From Sinomonas humi (lineage in GTDB: Bacteria > Actinomycetota > Actinomycetes > Actinomycetales > Micrococcaceae), in contig NZ_JTDL01000120.1 in NCBI RefSeq assembly GCF_000802235.1, positions 19,204 to 83,203 on the forward strand: 64,000 bases of DNA, read 5' to 3'. How positions within the stretch are numbered: position 1 is the first letter of the stretch; every line of letters starts with the position of its first letter. The position numbers were made by a program, and so were the translations under genes. Positions 51,566 to 60,272 of the stretch are shown piece by piece. Below the pieces are notes generated by a model that searched no databases, was not told the origin of the DNA, and saw only the letters and a program-made list of their open reading frames with translations.

Positions 51566-52606
51566 TCAGAGGGTCGACGTGTCGATCACGAAGCGGTAGC
51601 GGACGTCGCTCGCGACAACCCGCTCCCAGGCCTCGTTGATCTTCTCCGCTGGGATGACCTCGATCTCTGCGCCGAGCCCATGCTCGGCGCAGAAGTCGAG
51701 CATCTCCTGGGTCTGGCGGATGCCGCCGTTCTTCGTTCCGGCGAGGCGGCGGCGGAAGCCGACGAGGGAGCCGGGGCCGAAGCTCATCGGGTTCTCGGGC
51801 AGGCCGGCGGCGACGAAAGTCCCGTCGAGCGCCAGGAGACCCAGGTACGCGTCGAGGTCCAGATCGGAGGAGACGGTGCTCACGATCAGGTCGAAGCGGC
51901 CCTTGAGGTCCTCGAACGTGCTCTCGTCCGAGCTCGCGTAGTAGTGGTCCGCGCCGAGCCGGAAGGCGTCGTCCTGCTTCTTGAGGGACTGGCTGATCAC
52001 CGAGACCTCGGCGCCGAGCGCGTGGGCGATCTTGACGCCCATGTGCCCGAGGCCGCCCATCCCGACGATCGCGACCTGCTTCCCCGGCCCGGCTTCCCAC
52101 GTCTTCAGGGGTGAGTAGAGCGTGATGCCCGCGCACAGGAGCGGCGCGGCCACGTCGAGGTCGAGCCCGTCTGGGATCCGCAGGACATAGTCCTCCTCGA
52201 CGGTGATATGCGTGCTGTACCCGCCAGCGGTGGGCTTCCCGTCCCGGCCGATCGCGTTGTAGGTGCCTATCTCGCCCTCGAGGCAGTACTGCTCCTCGCC
52301 GGCGAGGCAGTTGACGCACTTGCGGCACGAGTCGACATAGCAGCCGACGCCGACCCGGTCACCGACGGCGTACTTCGTCACCTCGGAGCCGACCGCCTCC
52401 ACGACGCCCGCGATCTCGTGGCCAGTGACGATGGGGTAGGAGATGGCGCCCCACTCGCCGCGGGCAGTGTGGATGTCGGAGTGGCAGATGCCGGCGAACT
52501 TGATCGCGATGAGGACCTCATGCGGGCCCGGCTCGCGGCGTTCGATCGTGGTCGGGACAAGGGGTTCGGTCGCGGACGGAGCCGCGTAGGCACGTGCTGT
52601 AGGCAT
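51566..52606 (-). CDS. Zinc-dependent NAD(P) alcohol dehydrogenase (YahK/AdhA-like)
   Basis: 346 residues. Catalytic GICHSDIH and GHEIAG; structural Cys in [16 protein letters not shown]; cofactor motif [32 protein letters not shown] and [13 protein letters not shown] are typical of YahK-like cinnamyl/aryl aldehyde reductases. ATG 52606 with GGTGG upstream. Convergent with the FdhA-like gene (10-bp gap). Confidence 0.92.
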   Translation of the reverse strand: MPTARAYAAPSATEPLVPTTIERREPGPHEVLIAIKFAGICHSDIHTARGEWGAISYPIVTGHEIAGVVEAVGSEVTKYAVGDRVGVGCYVDSCRKCVNCLAGEEQYCLEGEIGTYNAIGRDGKPTAGGYSTHITVEEDYVLRIPDGLDLDVAAPLLCAGITLYSPLKTWEAGPGKQVAIVGMGGLGHMGVKIAHALGAEVSVISQSLKKQDDAFRLGADHYYASSDESTFEDLKGRFDLIVSTVSSDLDLDAYLGLLALDGTFVAAGLPENPMSFGPGSLVGFRRRLAGTKNGGIRQTQEMLDFCAEHGLGAEIEVIPAEKINEAWERVVASDVRYRFVIDTSTL

Positions 52607-52698
52607 GCTTCCACCGTAGGGACCGGTCCCAAGCATGTCAGCCTGCAGCCCACCCCCTGCTCTTCCTAGGACTCACAGACCTACCCTGCACGGGAGAT

Positions 52699-52740
52699 TG
52701 AACTACAAAACGGGACTAATCGGGCGCCGCTCGTAGTTCA
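52699..52740. promoter_or_regulatory. Inverted repeat in the region upstream of the MFS gene
   Basis: TGAACTAC (52699-52706) and GTAGTTCA (52733-52740) form an exact 8-bp inverted pair with a 26-bp spacer. It may be a repressor site controlling the exporter. Confidence 0.35.
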
Positions 52741-52801
52741 CCGTTTAGGACACGTTGGCCATTCGCGCCACTCACCCCTTTCACAGAAGAGAACGAAACA
52801 C

Positions 52802-54247
52802 ATGACGAAGACGCACGCCGAAGGAGTGGGCTTCCGCTCTGAGCGTGGCCCCATCCTCATCGCGCTGATGCTCACGACCGCCTTGGTCGCGATTGATTCG
52901 ACGATCGTTGCTACTGCGGTGCCGTCCATCGTGCACGACGTGGGCGGATTTTCGTCCTTCCCCTGGCTCTTCTCCGGCTACCTGTTAGCGCAGGCGGTCT
53001 CGGTGCCGGTCTACGCGAAGCTTTCCGACATGGTCGGGCGCAAGCCGATCGTCCTCGCCGGCATCGGCCTCTTCATGCTCGGCTCGATTCTCTGTGGCGT
53101 CGCGGTCAGCATGCCGGCCCTCATCGCGTTCCGCGTCCTGCAGGGCCTCGGGGCTGGCGCCGTCCAGCCCATGGCGATTACGATCGCGGGCGACATCTAC
53201 TCGCTCGCCGAGCGCGCGAAGGTCCAGGGCTATCTCGCGAGCGTGTGGGCCATCTCCTCGGTCGTCGGCCCGACGCTGGGCGGCGTCTTCTCCTCGCTCG
53301 GCATCTGGCGCGGCATCTTCCTCATCAACGTCCCCCTGTGCGTGCTCGCGGGGTGGATGCTCATCCGGACCTTCCACGAGAAGATCGAGCGCGCCCGGCA
53401 TCACATCGACTACGTAGGCTCCGCGCTCCTCACGGGGGCGATGACGCTCATCATCCTCGGAGCCCTCGAGGGCGGTCAGGCTTGGGGCTGGAACTCGCCA
53501 GTGGGCATCGGCGTCTTCGTGGTCGGCGTGGTCCTGCTCGTGGCCTTCGTCTTCGTGGAGCGGCGCGCTAGCGAGCCGGTCCTTCCCCTCTGGGTCGTCT
53601 CGCGCAGGCTACTGCTCACCACGACGCTCATCTCCTTCGGCGTCGGCGCAATCATCCTCGGCCTCACGTCCTACGTTCCGACGTTCCTCGAGGGAGCCCT
53701 CTCGGTCTCGCCCGTGCTCGCGGGCCTCGCACTCGCCGCGTTGACGATCGGATGGCCCATCAGCGCGTCCCAGTCCGGGAAGCTCTACCTGCGCATCGGG
53801 TTCCGCAACACGGCCCTCATCGGGATCGTGATCTCGGTGGTGGGCGCGAGCGTCCTCGCCATCACGGCTCAGACCCCGAACGTCGTGCTCGTCGCGGTGA
53901 GCTGCTTCGTCGTCGGCCTCGGGCTGGGGCTCGTGGCCACGCCAACCCTCATCGCCGCCCAGTCGAGCGTCGAGTGGAACGAACGCGGAGTGGTGACGGG
54001 CACCAACATGTTCGCCCGCTCGATCGGGAGCTCTCTCGGCGTCGCGGTGTTCGGCGCCGTCGCAAACGCGATCTACGCGCGGACGGCGAATGGCAGCACG
54101 AACCCCCACACGATCATCTCGGCCTCGGACACCGTGTTCTTCGCGGTCCTGATCGGAACCCTGCTCACGGTCGTCGCCGTCGTCGGCATGCCTCGGGTGG
54201 GGCGCGAGGTCGCGGCGCCAGCGGAGCAGGCCGCGGCCACCTCCTAG
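52802..54247 (+). CDS. MFS transporter, DHA2 (14-TM drug exporter) family
   Basis: 481 residues with about 14 membrane helices. Seen: ALVAIDSTIVATAVPSIV (motif D-like D-x-T-I-V-A-T-A-x-P), YLLAQAVSVPVYAKLSDMVGRKPIV (motif A GRK), QGLGAGAVQPM (motif C precursor region). These mark the DHA2/QacA exporter group with proton antiport. Its stop overlaps the IclR gene end by 4 bp (convergent). Confidence 0.92.
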   Translation: MTKTHAEGVGFRSERGPILIALMLTTALVAIDSTIVATAVPSIVHDVGGFSSFPWLFSGYLLAQAVSVPVYAKLSDMVGRKPIVLAGIGLFMLGSILCGVAVSMPALIAFRVLQGLGAGAVQPMAITIAGDIYSLAERAKVQGYLASVWAISSVVGPTLGGVFSSLGIWRGIFLINVPLCVLAGWMLIRTFHEKIERARHHIDYVGSALLTGAMTLIILGALEGGQAWGWNSPVGIGVFVVGVVLLVAFVFVERRASEPVLPLWVVSRRLLLTTTLISFGVGAIILGLTSYVPTFLEGALSVSPVLAGLALAALTIGWPISASQSGKLYLRIGFRNTALIGIVISVVGASVLAITAQTPNVVLVAVSCFVVGLGLGLVATPTLIAAQSSVEWNERGVVTGTNMFARSIGSSLGVAVFGAVANAIYARTANGSTNPHTIISASDTVFFAVLIGTLLTVVAVVGMPRVGREVAAPAEQAAATS

Positions 54248-54986
54248 GAGGCGCGCGGCGAGCCGCCGAGCCTCCGCGTCACATCCGCGGCGGTCTCGGC
54301 GCAGGCCTTTCCGAGGTCCGTGACCTGCTCGGGGGAGATGCGGAAGCGCGGGGCCGAAATGAGCACTGCGGCGACGATTTCGCCCCGGTGGTCGTACACG
54401 GGCGCGGCGACCCCGACTTCCTCTGACGATGTCTCGCCATAGTTGACGGCGTATCCCCGCTCCGACACTTCGGCGAGCCGGGCGAGGTAGGCCTCGAGCT
54501 CCTCATCGGTACCCCCGAGCGCCTCACGCACGCGCTCGGCCGTCTCGGCCGCGAGGAAGACCTGGACGGAGGCGGAGAGAGTGGTCGCGTAGCGCGTGCC
54601 GAGGGTCGTGGTGTGCTTGACCTGATGGCGGCTCGGAATTTGTTCCACGGACACCGCCTCGCTCCCGTTCCACAGAAGGAGCGCGCTCGTCTCGCCCGTG
54701 CGCTCGGCGAGTTCGCGCAGCGCGGGGTAGGCCACGCGGCGCTCGTCGAGGTCGGCGAGGAGAGGGCCGGCGATTCCGATGATGCCGAGCCCCAGCCGGA
54801 AACGGCGAGTCGGCTCGTCGCGCTCGACGAGCCCCTCCGATTCGAGAATCGCGAGGATCCGCGACACGGAGCTCTTGTGCAGGCCGATCCTGGCGGCGAT
54901 GTCCGTGACGCCGAGCAGCGGTTCGTCGACGCTGAAGCAGCGCAGCACGGCCACGGCGTTCGAGATGGGGGAGGGGCCAGTCATGA
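54244..54986 (-). CDS. IclR-family transcriptional regulator
   Basis: 247 residues. N-terminal winged-helix (AVAVLRCFSVDEPLLGVTDIA, RIGLHKSSVSRILAILE, EGLVERD) and C-terminal ligand domain (VSVEQIPSRHQ, GVAAPVYDHRGEIVAAVLIS). It lies just downstream of the creatinase gene on the same strand, so it is the most likely controller of that locus (inference). AGGTGG precedes ATG 54986. Confidence 0.92.
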
Positions 54987-55012
54987 ATTCCACCTTAGGG
55001 GCGGGGTCCGTC

Positions 55013-55057
55013 AAAAGGGACGACGGCGGCGCGGCACCACGGGTGTCGTGGCGCCGC
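55013..55057 (-). terminator. Terminator downstream of creatinase
   Basis: On the minus strand an 11-bp stem (GCGGCGCCACG pairing with CGTGGTGCCGC, one G-T pair) is followed after a short gap by CCCTTTTG (55012-55020 region). Confidence 0.6.
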
Positions 55058-55093
55058 GGCGTCGGGGCGGGCAAGGAGCCTGTCAGCGTCCTG

Positions 55094-56350
55094 TCAGGCC
55101 TCGATGATGTTGTTCTCGGGCCCGAAGCCGAACTTGGTGATGTTCTCGGCCCCGTCCTCGCCCACCACGAGGATGTCGTGCTCACGGTAGCCGCCGGCCC
55201 CCGGCTGGCCCTCCGCAACGGTGATCATGGGCTCCATGGAGACGACCATGCCCGGCTCGAGCACGGTCTCGATGTCCTCGCGCAGCTCAAGGCCCGCCTC
55301 GCGGCCGTAGTAGTGCGAGAGGACGCCGAACGAGTGGCCGTAGCCGAAAGTGCGGTTGGGGAGCAGGCCGTGGCCGATGTAGATCTCGTTGAGCTCGGCC
55401 GCAATGTCCTTGCACACCGAACCGGGCTTGATGAGCTCGAGGCCGCGGCGGTGCACCTCGACGTTGATCTCCCACAGTTCGAGCGAGCGGGCGTCCGGCT
55501 GGCCCAGGAACATCGTGCGCTCAAGGGCGGTGTAGTAGCCGGAGGTCATCGGGAAGCAGTTGAGCGAGAGGATGTCGCCCTTCTGCAGCTTGCGCGTGGT
55601 GGCCCAGTTGTGCGCGCCGTCGGTGTTGATGCCGGACTGGAACCACACCCACGTGTCGCGGATCTCGGAGTGGGGGAACGTGCGCGCGATCTCGTGGACC
55701 ATCGTCTCGGTGCCGATGAGCGCGACCTCGTACTCGGAGATGCCCTCGCGGATCGCGGCCTTGATGGCCTCACCGCCGAGGTCGCCGATGCGGGCGCCGT
55801 GCTTGATGACCTCGATCTCCTCGGCCGACTTGATCATGCGCTGCCGCATCGCGGCCTGCGAGACGTCCACGAGAGCCGCGCCCGGGAAGGCCGCGGCGAT
55901 GCGCTCGCGCTGGAGCTGGGCGACGGTGTCGTCCTCGATCCCGAGCCGCTTCGCCGTGATGCCGCGCTGACGCAACGCCTCCTGAAGCCCGAAGTAGAAG
56001 TTGTCGCGCCGCCAGTCCGTGTAAACGATGTTCTCGCCGTAGCTCCGGCGCCATGGCATGCCCGCGTCGATGTTCGCCGTCACCGTGACCTGGTCGTCTG
56101 GCGTGACGACGAGAGCGTACGAGCGGCCGAAGTACGTGAAGAGGAAATCGGAGTAGTACTTGATGCTCTGGTAGGAGGTGAGGACGACGGCGTCCAGCTC
56201 CTTCTCGGCCATGATCTCCCGCAGCCCGGCGAGGCGGCGCTCGAACTCGGCATCCGAGAACGTGAGCGGCTGCTTGGTTCCGTTGTGCAGGACCTTGAGG
56301 CGCTCAAGCTCGGAAACCGAGGTCACGGCGGAAGTCGTGTCGATGGACAT
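55094..56350 (-). CDS. creA: Creatinase (creatine amidinohydrolase)
   Basis: 418 residues, near the ~405-410 of known creatinases. It hydrolyses creatine to sarcosine and urea. The pita-bread fold region carries family features: GIEDDTVAQLQR, TWVWFQSGINTDGAHNWAT, HRRGLELIKPG, and FGYGHSFGVLSHYYGREAG with the active-site His. Metal ligands of aminopeptidase P are not in their usual places, as expected for creatinase. AAGGAG precedes ATG 56350. Cotranscribed with the MHS transporter and creatininase genes. Confidence 0.9.
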   Translation of the reverse strand: MSIDTTSAVTSVSELERLKVLHNGTKQPLTFSDAEFERRLAGLREIMAEKELDAVVLTSYQSIKYYSDFLFTYFGRSYALVVTPDDQVTVTANIDAGMPWRRSYGENIVYTDWRRDNFYFGLQEALRQRGITAKRLGIEDDTVAQLQRERIAAAFPGAALVDVSQAAMRQRMIKSAEEIEVIKHGARIGDLGGEAIKAAIREGISEYEVALIGTETMVHEIARTFPHSEIRDTWVWFQSGINTDGAHNWATTRKLQKGDILSLNCFPMTSGYYTALERTMFLGQPDARSLELWEINVEVHRRGLELIKPGSVCKDIAAELNEIYIGHGLLPNRTFGYGHSFGVLSHYYGREAGLELREDIETVLEPGMVVSMEPMITVAEGQPGAGGYREHDILVVGEDGAENITKFGFGPENNIIEA

Positions 56351-56408
56351 GGTTCTCCTTAACTAAGGGGTTGTTGTGATGGTTCAGAGGAAGTAACGGG
56401 GCCCTCGG

Positions 56409-57752
56409 CTACTGCGCGAGGGGCTTCCTGAACGTCTCCTTCGCGCACAGCACGGCGATGAGCGAGACGAGCGCGGCGGCCACGAGGTACCACGCGGGAG
56501 CGAGCTTCGTGTGCATGACTCCAATGAGGAGCGTGGCGACGAACGGCGCGGTGCCGCCGAAGAGGGCATTTGCGACGTTGAAGCTCACCGCGAAGCCCGA
56601 GTAGCGGATCCGCGTGGGGAACAGTTCGGCGAGGAAGCTCGGCAGCGTCCCGTCGTTGAGCGTGAGCATGCCGCCCAGGAAGATCTCGACGAGCAGGATC
56701 ACCCCGAAGTTGCCGGCATCGAGGAGCATGAACGCGGGGACCGTGAGCACGGCGAACAGCACGGACGCCGTGATGAGCACCCGCTTCCGGCCGAAGCGGT
56801 CCGACGCGAGGCCGGTCAGGAAGATGAAGCCGATGTACGTCACGAGCGCGATCGTCGTCGCCACGAAGGACTCCGTGGCGCCGAACCCGAGCTCGGTCGA
56901 GAGGTACGTGGGCATGTACGAGAGGATCACGTAGAAGCCGACGGCGTTGAGCAGTACAGCGCCGACCGCGAGCACGAGCGCGCGCCAGTGCCGCGTGAAC
57001 ATGTCCTTGACCGGGGCGTGATCGACCTTGTCCTCATGCGCGAGTTCGCGGAACACCGGGGTGTCCTCGAGCTTCGTCCGGATGTACCGCCCGATGAGGC
57101 CCATCGGCGCGGCGAGGAGGAACGGGAGCCGCCAACCCCAGTCGGCCATCTGCTGAGCGTCCAGGACGACGGAGAGCACCGCTGCGAGGAGCGAGCCCAG
57201 CAGGAGGCCGGCTGCCGTCGAAGCGGGGACGACGGCGGCGTACATCCCGCGGCGATGGGCCGGGGCGTACTCGACGAGGAACGCCGAGGCTCCCGCGTAC
57301 TCCCCGGCCGCCGAGAAGCCCTGGATGACGCGGATGACGAGCAGGATGATCGGCGCCCCGACGCCGATGAGGCTGTACGAGGGGATGAGCGCGATGCAGA
57401 ACGTTGCACCGCTCATGATCAGGATCGAGATCGACAGGGCCGTGCGGCGGCCGAGCCGGTCGCCGATGTGGCCCCACACGAAGCCGCCGAGGGGCCGGAC
57501 GAAGAATGAGATGGCGAAGACCGCGAACGTTGCGAGCAGCGCCGTCTGCTTGTCCGAGTCGGGGAAGAACGCCGACGCGATCGTCGAGGCGAGGTAGCCG
57601 TAGACGGCGTAGTCGAACCACTCGACGAAGTTGCCGATGAAGCTGCCCCAGAGAACACGGCGGCGGGCGTCTTTGCCGAGGCCGGAAGAGGGGGAGAACT
57701 GGCTGTTGGAAGAGATATCGGGTGCTGCCAGAGGAGAGTCATCAGTGCTCAT
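56409..57752 (-). CDS. MFS transporter, metabolite:H+ symporter (MHS) family
   Basis: 447 residues, 12 membrane helices. SFIGNFVEWFDYAVYGYLA, RPLGGFVWGHIGDRLGRRTAL, RVIQGFSAAGEYAGA and the RTKLEDTP loop are MHS (ProP/ShiA) hallmarks. Next to creatinase/creatininase it most probably imports creatine or creatinine (inference). ATG 57752 has GGTGG; two palindromes overlap its upstream region. Confidence 0.92.
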   Translation of the reverse strand: MSTDDSPLAAPDISSNSQFSPSSGLGKDARRRVLWGSFIGNFVEWFDYAVYGYLASTIASAFFPDSDKQTALLATFAVFAISFFVRPLGGFVWGHIGDRLGRRTALSISILIMSGATFCIALIPSYSLIGVGAPIILLVIRVIQGFSAAGEYAGASAFLVEYAPAHRRGMYAAVVPASTAAGLLLGSLLAAVLSVVLDAQQMADWGWRLPFLLAAPMGLIGRYIRTKLEDTPVFRELAHEDKVDHAPVKDMFTRHWRALVLAVGAVLLNAVGFYVILSYMPTYLSTELGFGATESFVATTIALVTYIGFIFLTGLASDRFGRKRVLITASVLFAVLTVPAFMLLDAGNFGVILLVEIFLGGMLTLNDGTLPSFLAELFPTRIRYSGFAVSFNVANALFGGTAPFVATLLIGVMHTKLAPAWYLVAAALVSLIAVLCAKETFRKPLAQ

Positions 57753-57785
57753 GGGAACCACCAGGGGGATCTGGGTTGCTGTAAA

Positions 57786-57800
57786 TGCAACGCTGTTGCA
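57786..57800. promoter_or_regulatory. Palindromic candidate operator 1 (TGCAAC-GCT-GTTGCA)
   Basis: Perfect 6-bp arms with a 3-bp centre, 34 bp upstream of the MHS transporter ATG. IclR-family sites are often such short palindromes, and IclR/PucR genes flank the locus. Confidence 0.6.
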
Positions 57801-57844
57801 TCAGGATACGAGTGCCCCAGATCACGGTCAAGGGCTAAACTCGC

Positions 57845-58642
57845 TCATTGCAACATCGTTGCGCTCATTCTGTTCGCGAAGGCGGACTCGACCGCTTCGG
57901 CGAGCGCCGTCGTCGTCCGTTCGAGCAGGAGGCGACCCGCTTGGGCGGAGGCTCGCGCCGCCGAGGAGAGGCAGCCCGAGGCGGGCGTGAGCTCGGGGCG
58001 GACTGGCAGCAGATCGTAGGGCGGCAGCTCCGCGGGCGGGAGGTCCATGACGCGGCCGAGGTCCACGAGCTCCGGGTGGAGGTGCAGCATGAGCGACGTC
58101 TCGAGGACCCCGCCGTGCTCCACTTCCCACCCGGGGAAGCTCCCCGCGTACACCTCGTCTAGAGTCGCCGCGTCCACGAAGTCCCAGTAGGAGACGAGCA
58201 TGGCCTCGAGGTCATTGCCCTGGGCCGCGAGCTCCCTCGTCGCGAGCTCGACCCCCTCGTACAGGAACTGGTAATTCTCGAAGTGGCCGTTGAGGAAGAC
58301 GACACGTTCGGCTCCATGCCGCGCAAACTCGTGGGTGAGGGTGCGGGCGATGGCGATCATCGTCGTCGCGTCGAGGCTCGTCGTGCCTCCGAGGTGGTTG
58401 CCGCCGCCCGAGCGCTGCTGCGACTTGTAGCCGTAGACGATCGGCGCGGCCACGAGCGCGCCAACCGCCTCCGCGAGCCGGCCGCTTACTGCCCGGGCGA
58501 GCAGGACATCCGTTGTGAGCGGAAGGTGCGGGCCGTGCTGTTCGACCGATCCGACGGGGACGATCACGAGCCGACTCCCCGTCGCGAGGCGCTCGCGGTA
58601 GGTGAAGGCGTCGAGGTCTTCCATGAAGACGCTGGCGGTCAT
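57845..58642 (-). CDS. Creatininase-family amidohydrolase
   Basis: 265 residues. Interconverts creatinine and creatine. Seen: VPVGSVEQHGPHLPLTTD (metal-binding Glu/His/Asp), VFLNGHFEN (His), VEHGGVLETSLML (Glu). 5-10 residues longer than the Pseudomonas enzyme. ATG 58642 overlaps the permease stop (ATGA), with AGGAGG upstream. Its last codons contain the second palindrome. Activity is well supported by the creatinase gene alongside. Confidence 0.9.
   Translation of the reverse strand: MTASVFMEDLDAFTYRERLATGSRLVIVPVGSVEQHGPHLPLTTDVLLARAVSGRLAEAVGALVAAPIVYGYKSQQRSGGGNHLGGTTSLDATTMIAIARTLTHEFARHGAERVVFLNGHFENYQFLYEGVELATRELAAQGNDLEAMLVSYWDFVDAATLDEVYAGSFPGWEVEHGGVLETSLMLHLHPELVDLGRVMDLPPAELPPYDLLPVRPELTPASGCLSSAARASAQAGRLLLERTTTALAEAVESAFANRMSATMLQ
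57849..57863. promoter_or_regulatory. Palindromic candidate operator 2 (TGCAAC-ATC-GTTGCG)
   Basis: A second TGCAAC-N3-GTTGC element lies at the end of the creatininase gene, centre-to-centre 63 bp from operator 1, close to six helical turns. Only the last base of the right arm differs. Confidence 0.55.
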
Positions 58643-60129
58643 GATGCCTCCTGAAGGGTGGATGCGGCCATGAGAGGGGCGTCATGCGCGATGCGGGACC
58701 GGAATCGCGCATACCCGAGGGCGAAATAGACCCCTGCCGAGGTCACGGTGCCCGCAAGCCACGAGAGGTCGACGCCGCCCATGGCCGTGGCGATCGGACC
58801 CTGGAAGATCGGAAGCGTTCCGTACATGAACATCCACGTCATGACGAGGCCTGCCCCGAAAGCGATGAGTGCCGACGCGTTGACCGCCTTGAGGCGAGTG
58901 TCCCGCGGGCTCACGAACAGGTAGCTGTAGTCGGTGTGCCTGCGTTCGAAGATGAAGTAGTGCACGGCCATGATCCCGCCCCACGTCGCAACCCAGGCGA
59001 CGATCGTCCCTAGCCAGTTGTCGAGCAGGGTCGCGAAATCCTGGGCGAAGAGGAAGAGGACGACGGCGGCCATCGACAGGCAGCCGACGAGGATCGAGAG
59101 CTTCTTGCGGGAGATCCGGATGTCGAGAGCCTGAGTCGCGACGCCGAACGTGTACAGGTTGATGATGTTCGTTGCGACCGGGCCGTGGATGACGAGCAGG
59201 ATCACCGGGACGGCGAGGACGCCGAAGCTCTTGACCACGAGTTCGCCGGGATCGGCCGTGCCGTTCATCGTCGCGAGGCTCGCTCCGAGGAGGCCGAGCC
59301 ACACGACAGGCAGGAACTGGCCGAGGACCGAGGTGAGGTAGAGCTTTGACTTGGGGATGCTCTTCGAGACGAATCGGGAGTAGTCCGGGGCGTAGGTGAA
59401 CCACCCGATGCCCCATCCAATACCGATGACGGTCATGATGCCGGACATCGCGGCGAAGCGGGCATCGCCGGTGAGGATGTGGCCGGGCTGCCCCTGGTAG
59501 CCCCAGTCGATGTGGAGCTGGGTCCAGGCGATGACGGACATTGCGACCAGGACGAGGAGCGTGGGCGGCATCGTGATGCGCTCGAACTTTGCGATAGCCC
59601 CATAGCCGCGATAGCAGATCGCGACCTGGACGCTCATGATGATCGCCGCCACAATGACGCGCCAGACGAGGTTCTGCTGGTTCGGATCGACCCAGCCGAG
59701 CTGGCCGAAGAGCGCCATGACGAGGTCGAGGATGACCCACGTGTTGACGGCGGACCAACCGACGGCGACGATCGCCTGGATCGCGGCCGGGAGGTAGGCG
59801 CCGCGCCGGCCGAATGCCCCGCGGGCGAGGATCATGCCGGTCGCGCCGGTCTTCTGGCCGAGGAGGACGAAGAAGCCGAAGCCGAGCATGCCGATCACGT
59901 TGCCGATGACGAGGACCGTCATCGTGTCGGCGAGCCCGAGGCCGAGTTGGATGCCAAGGGCGCCCAGGATCCAGTTGATCGGGGCGACATTCGCGCCTGC
60001 CCAGATCCAGAACTGCCCCGACACCTTCGTCGTGCGGGCGGACTCGGGGATAGGCTGCAGGACGTCTTCGACGCTGTGCGTCGCGCTCTCAGAGCGCTGG
60101 TTTTCTAAGCTCTGGGGTTCGAGGCTCAT
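58639..60129 (-). CDS. NCS1-family permease (cytosine/purine permease-like)
   Basis: 496 residues, about 12 membrane helices. SGQFWIWAGANVAPINWILGAL (NCS1 N terminus), TGATGMILARGAFGRRGA, WFTYAPDYSRFV and the GVATQALDI region match the CodB/PurP branch. Within the creatinine operon it most probably imports creatinine (inference). ATG 60129 or GTG 60141 start. First gene of the four-gene unit permease-creatininase-transporter-creatinase. Confidence 0.9.
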   Translation of the reverse strand: MSLEPQSLENQRSESATHSVEDVLQPIPESARTTKVSGQFWIWAGANVAPINWILGALGIQLGLGLADTMTVLVIGNVIGMLGFGFFVLLGQKTGATGMILARGAFGRRGAYLPAAIQAIVAVGWSAVNTWVILDLVMALFGQLGWVDPNQQNLVWRVIVAAIIMSVQVAICYRGYGAIAKFERITMPPTLLVLVAMSVIAWTQLHIDWGYQGQPGHILTGDARFAAMSGIMTVIGIGWGIGWFTYAPDYSRFVSKSIPKSKLYLTSVLGQFLPVVWLGLLGASLATMNGTADPGELVVKSFGVLAVPVILLVIHGPVATNIINLYTFGVATQALDIRISRKKLSILVGCLSMAAVVLFLFAQDFATLLDNWLGTIVAWVATWGGIMAVHYFIFERRHTDYSYLFVSPRDTRLKAVNASALIAFGAGLVMTWMFMYGTLPIFQGPIATAMGGVDLSWLAGTVTSAGVYFALGYARFRSRIAHDAPLMAASTLQEAS

Positions 60130-60220
60130 GAAGGATGCCACTTTCTGGGGGAGTCAAGCGGGGGAGGGCCGGCCTGAGATCCAGCGTAGATGTGGTGGCG
60201 GACACACCCTAGACTCATTT

Positions 60221-60261
60221 CGTCACCCCTTGCTCCTCTTGTGGGTGACGGACCGTCACCC
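60221..60261. promoter_or_regulatory. Operator-like palindrome between permease and pucR
   Basis: A 19-bp palindrome GGGTGACGG-A-CCGTCACCC (60243-60261) lies 4-12 bp before the pucR ribosome site, and another CGTCACCC half-site sits at 60221-60228, so three half-sites occupy the divergent region. A PucR or related regulator could bind here. Confidence 0.55.
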
Positions 60262-60272
60262 TCGGAGGCTCT

